A stretch of DNA of 64,000 bases from Adiantum capillus-veneris (taxonomy: Eukaryota > Streptophyta > Polypodiopsida > Polypodiales > Pteridaceae). This document shows positions 59,791 to 64,000 of this stretch, one piece after another. The stretch lies in the NCBI GenBank assembly GCA_014529385.2, contig CM043949.1, forward strand, positions 108,251,977-108,315,976. The letters are read 5' to 3'. Under the pieces are notes generated by a model. The model was not told where the DNA came from and did no database searches. It saw only the letters and a program-made list of their open reading frames with translations. Both the position numbers and the translations under genes were made by a program. The first letter of the stretch is position 1, and each line of letters begins with the position of its first letter.

Positions 59791-60249
59791 TTGGGTACAC
59801 TAAGCTAAAAAGGCTAAAACCACTCGGATGGTAACACTATCCAATCATTAAATGATTGATACATGGGGTTTTTTTTTAGCTTGAATGGTTTTAATGAGTT
59901 AGGGTTCACTAATCTCTTGTGGCCAAAATCACTAATCTAGTACCTATATATCTGTCTCATTGCTATATAGTACTTTGTCGGTGGTAATCGAATACAATTA
60001 AAAAACTACTTTTCATTTGATTGGGTACACTAAGCTAAAAAGGCTAAAACCACTCGGATGGTAACACTATCCGATCATTAAATGATTGATACATGGGGTT
60101 TTTTTTAGCTTGAATGGTTTTAATGAGTTAGGGTTCACTAATCTCTTGTGGCCAAAATCACTAATCTAGTACCTATATATCTGCCTCATTGCTATATAGT
60201 ACTTTGTCGGTGGTAATCGAATACAATTAAAAAACTACTTTTCATTTGA
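59791..60249. repeat. 230-bp tandem duplication
   Basis: The unit starting TTGGGTACACTAAGCTAAAA occurs at 59791 and 60021 and is nearly identical over 230 bp; differences include a poly-T length change. Confidence 0.95.
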
Positions 60250-61206
60250 CTGGCTTAGTGATGATTATTTGCTTTGAATGACCAAGAAATTATCTATGTA
60301 TTTTATAGAAATTAACCTAAAATTGATGAAGAAAATACTGTCTAAGATTGATATTATGTTGGACCCTCTCAAAATATTGTATTGCCTTTGGGGTGCATTT
60401 TGGATATCTAAAACTTGGTATTTTGGCCATTAAAATGGACTGATTTTTAAGCTTACCATCATCTTTCAAATATCTTAAAAATTTACATAAAAAATATAAA
60501 TGCTTACTATTCTTGGGTTGAGCGAAGTAAGGGCTCAACTACTTTGCACTATGCGATTCTCTAATTTATAAAAAGGATAGTAGGTTTAAGTTTTAAAAAA
60601 TTTAAGTAAGACATAGATAACAACTGATAGGTTCATTGACAACTATAATATATATTCAAAGCTTTCAAATCTGTTGTCTTGTTTATGTGGATGCATGTGA
60701 AAATTCTATCTTTACTTAAGAGTTTTTGGTCTTATTAGCTGTTGTCCGACTTTCAAGAGATCCGTTGATTCACCATGGATGACTGGCACAACTTTATTTC
60801 TTTTGTATAGGACCATTGGAATGATGCCTCATTCTTATTTTGTACAAAAATGAATTTAAAACTAAGTCATTTTTGTTCTATTCTTGTCCACTTATCTAAA
60901 GCCAGTTGTCTTTTGAACATTATGTTCTTTTGTGTATAGGTATTAATTTTAATACAACAACACACACGTATGTGTGCATTGACAAACCTCTCATCAAAAC
61001 CTTCGATCTTATTTGACGTGTGTTGCAACCAAGATTTGCATTAACAAGGAGGATCGAGAAACCAAATCTTAGAAGACTATGAAAACGAGGTCCTTTTTTA
61101 GCATGGGAATTATGCCTTATTTTGTAGGGAGTCCCTTTTTCAACCCCTTGAGTATTAGGATCATTCATCTCCTTTCACGCTTTTTTTTCTCTTCTCTAAT
61201 TTTCTC
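60250..61206. other. AT-rich DNA, nothing recognised
   Basis: No supportable feature; short frames at 60317-60538 and 60920-61168 lack motifs. Confidence 0.4.
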
Positions 61207-61403
61207 ACTTGGAGTTACCATGATAGGCTTCCGAGTTTAGGTGATGATGCAGAGTCGATGGGATATCATCTAATGTAGACACAACCTATAAATACTACAA
61301 GGTAGACACTTGGAGTTACCATGATAGGCTTCCAAGTTTAGGTGATGATGCAGAGTCGATGGGATATCATCTAATGTAGACACAACCTATAAATACTACA
61401 AGG
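61207..61403. repeat. 101-bp tandem duplication
   Basis: ACTTGGAGTTACCATGATAG begins copies at 61207 and 61308; one visible substitution separates them. Confidence 0.9.
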
Positions 61404-61565
61404 TGAACCCCTTCTAGAGGTCACTTATTCCATTGCATTGCATTTTGTTTGAGAGTCATTGTTAAGTTAGAGAGTGGTGATGTCATGATTAAGAGCTCTA
61501 AGAAGAAAATGGAGGAGAAAACACCTCCATATTAGGTAGTCACTCCCACTCATCTGTATTTATTT

Positions 61566-62094
61566 GTAAGAGACCGGGAAGTAACACATGCTCTTCTCCA
61601 ACCATCATGCCATATATAGACCCTTGCACTAAACCGCATGTCTGGCATGACCCTTGGCCTACCCAATCCTACCTTAGGCTTGACATTACTCCCTCCTTGG
61701 AGAATCCTTTTCGTCCTTGAAAACAAAGTGATGATATCTTTGTAAGAACACTTATGTTTTCCACAGTGACATCCCTCACTGAAACCAGCTATCCATTTGA
61801 GTGATACATAGCTCAATAGGAGGCTCAATGAAACGAAGAAAAAGATCTTGATTTTTCACATTGTTATCCATTTGCAATTGTTTCTATATCTCACTTGAGT
61901 ATTTTAAATGAGTTACCACAACTAAGATGTACCTAAATGTAGGACTGGGTATGTTAGGCCTAATCTAGGATTGGGTGTGTCAAGGGTCGGGATGCACATG
62001 CGGTTCAAGGGGCTATATATAGTAGGCCAAGGGTCTATATATGGCATGGATGGGTGAAGAAGAGCATGCGTCAGTTCCCAATCTCAAATCTTAG
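61566..62094. repeat. Diverged inverted repeat with arms of about 120 bp
   Basis: The left arm 61566-61680 read on the minus strand matches the right arm 61967-62094: shared blocks include TAGGATTGGG, CAAGGGTC, CATGCGGTT, AGGGTCTATATATGGCATG and GAAGAGCATG. It could be a decayed hairpin element or two inverted copies of one repeat. Confidence 0.6.
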
Positions 62095-62162
62095 AGCAGG
62101 GATGGAGGAGGAAAGAAGGCATCGATCAAGCTTGTAGGTGGTCTTGCATGAACTTGCATGCA

Positions 62163-62164
<2 letters not shown>

Positions 62165-62197
<33 letters not shown>
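62165..62197. repeat. (CT)n microsatellite
   Basis: About 16 CT units. Confidence 0.95.
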
Positions 62198-62199
<2 letters not shown>

Positions 62200-63159
62200 G
62201 TCGAGGGTCTCATGGTGGGTCCAACAGGGGCCATGACCGTGGGAAATCCCCCTTGCATAAACAAAGGCGGGTCGGATAGTTTCTTAGAACTACAAGGGTT
62301 TTTTGTCATGCAAGGCAACATGATCGACCTCATCGCCTCGGAGCACCAGTTGAGACCGCGGCCAAGGAGGTTCGGCAAGGTTCATGGTGAGCAAGGAAAA
62401 ACAAAAGTGACCAATTTGTAGCAAGTCTCAAAGTTTATCATCAAGCACAAAGCGCGGCTGAATGCTCATCGTGGTTTCTCGGATCTGAATCTCAAAGATC
62501 TCACAACCATAAGACATCATGAAGACTCTTGACAAGGCTGTCTTAGCATGTAGCTTTTCACACATTCTGTAAGTCACAATCGGGCGGGATTCTTCTTATC
62601 TACATGCAAGGTATTTGTCGAGGATTATTCAGTGTTTTGGGAACCATATTGGTGCATTCGATAAGATTCCAGATTCCAAGTACTCATTTGATTATGCAAT
62701 CATCTATATTTTGTTTGGTTTGTGAATTCATCTTGTCGTGAGCTGAATGTAGACTTGTGCAATGATTACCTCCCAAGGTGTATATCTAAATCTTATAAAG
62801 CATGGTTTGCTTGTCATTTTACAAAGCAAGGATGTGAATTGACTTAGAAATTCTCATTCATCTACATGGATTTGCAAGTAGGAATGATCGTTAATTTTAC
62901 ACTTGCATATGCATATGAGTTATGCATTTGTAGTATGCTTGAAATTTGGAAAAACGATTCCATTATGCATTGTTATTTTATCGTTTGCAAAACATTTAAG
63001 GCAAGTAGGGATTGTGTTGAGTTACGAAAAGGCTATAAGTCAATTAGGGTACTCCTAAATTGTTTTTTGCATACATGGATAAATTGTTTCAATAGGTTTC
63101 ATATGATTGATATGTTTTTAGATAACCTATTTCTAACACACCTTGAATTTGTAGTACCA
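62198..63159. other. No gene recognised
   Basis: Frames 62158-62421 and 62866-63168 carry no recognisable domain. Confidence 0.4.
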
Positions 63160-63336
63160 GGGCTATGACTTGATTCTGAAGCATATTCTCTAGATTGAGG
63201 AAGAACTAGACATAGTGTTTGACTTTGAGGGTAATCTCATAGGTATTGGGCTATGACTTGATTCTAAAGCATATTCTCTAGATTGAGGAAGAACTAGACA
63301 TAGTGTTTGACTTTGAGGGTAATCTCATAGGTACTG
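63160..63336. repeat. 88-bp tandem duplication
   Basis: GGGCTATGACTTGATTCT begins copies at about 63160 and 63248, nearly identical. Confidence 0.9.
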
Positions 63337-63487
63337 GGTAACTGTGACCAAGATAAGTTTCTAGATGGAATTCTAGTGAAGCATAGGTTGTCCAAAATGC
63401 AGTTTCAAAAAGCGAAGTGCCATAAATTCCACTTCAATTGCTTGGGACTACATCAATGAAAGCCTTGTTAACAAAAAAAGCATAACA

Positions 63488-63730
63488 ATGGTCTACCATG
63501 AGCTCAAGTTTTTTAAGGAAGTGTTCAATTCAACTCAACCCCGTACATGCCACTATTTACCTACTGACCCTGGCTTTGTACCCAAATTGGGACAGGTGCT
63601 TACTGAAGTAAATTCCCTAAGGATTCCTCCAAAAGTAAAGAGGCTTATCCATCTTGGATTGAATCATATTCCATCATGTGCTCACACTATAAAACTTTCA
63701 AAGCGTTTACCACGGCCCTTTACCGCGTTT
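63488..63730 (+). pseudogene. Penelope-like N-terminal fragment related to 40225-43015
   Basis: LRIPPKVKRLIHLGLNHIPS (about 63620-63679) parallels ISNAQVRSLLSKGLNHIPP of the minus-strand ORF at about 40950, with hydrophobic spacing preserved upstream. The frame then runs into a (GA)n repeat (63735-63755) and ends, so only the segment around this motif survives. Confidence 0.4.
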
Positions 63731-63827
63731 TGTAGAGAGAGAGAGAGAGAGAGAGCGCAAAATGGGGTGGATCACAAAGGGGAGAGAGGGGAACAGGAAG
63801 TATTTATTTTGTGAATTAAATATCACC

Positions 63828-63896
63828 GCATATATTACCGTGCATATTACCTCGCATATTACTACGCATATTATCGTGTATATTACCTCGCAAATT
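63828..63896. repeat. 12-bp minisatellite
   Basis: About five units of GCATATTACCTC with variants (GCATATTACTAC, GCATATTATCGT, GTATATTACCTC). Confidence 0.85.
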
Positions 63897-64000
63897 TCAA
63901 AAAGGAAGAGAGTGCAGTATGTCGTGTTTTTTGCAGCATACTTTGCTCTTCTATTCCTACCGCCATCGTACCTGCAACCGTATTCTCTCTTTCTCTCCCT

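Overview
The window looks like a block of plant (streptophyte) nuclear genome made almost entirely of nested transposable elements. Evidence: short GT-AG introns; a CACTA element carrying TNP2-type and plant Transposase_24-type remnants; Ty3/gypsy retrotransposons including a chromodomain-integrase remnant; and very dense (CT)n, (CA)n and (GA)n microsatellites. A reverse-transcriptase remnant resembling Penelope-like elements makes a fern, lycophyte or bryophyte more likely to me than a flowering plant, but that is inference. I see no intact ordinary host gene, rRNA, tRNA or CRISPR array.

Layout. 1-2285: minus-strand, edge-truncated, decayed copy of a transposase-like gene (family A). 2300-5870: degenerate DNA with one fold-back element. 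5879-29137: one LTR retrotransposon with a perfect 5-bp target duplication (GCAGC), a PBS, gag and protease remnants, a second long ORF with coiled coils, a polypurine tract and LTRs of about 930 bp, but no reverse transcriptase or integrase. Its 5' LTR is split by a 9.8-kb DNA transposon (6185-15969) with terminal inverted repeats; the intact 3' LTR shows the empty site.

The 9.8-kb transposon is the most interesting object here. It carries four genes as two convergent pairs: A (RNase-H-like transposase candidate, +), B (unknown, acidic with a basic tail, -), C (+) and D (-). Gene C encodes a histone H3 domain, with an H3-like tail start and several CENH3-like residues, joined to a Ulp1/SENP-type cysteine protease. 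Gene D encodes a beta-rich domain followed by a possible ubiquitin-like (beta-grasp) domain. B and C diverge from an 0.8-kb region containing a tandem duplication of about 218 bp. A, C and perhaps D carry frameshifts or stops, so this copy is probably inactive.

29138-36380: fold-back element, many microsatellites and homopolymers, a diffuse degenerate repeat array, and a minus-strand chromovirus integrase/chromodomain remnant. 36380-50934: a CACTA element of about 14.5 kb (3-bp duplication ACA) with decayed transposase genes at its right and a truncated Penelope-like RT ORF on the minus strand inside it. 51860-52330: LINE 3' remnant. 54288-59133: young-looking minus-strand LTR element with an intact gag and no pol. 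59134-64000: AT-rich DNA with three local tandem duplications, an inverted repeat, a 12-bp minisatellite and, at the edge, another fragment related to the Penelope-like ORF.
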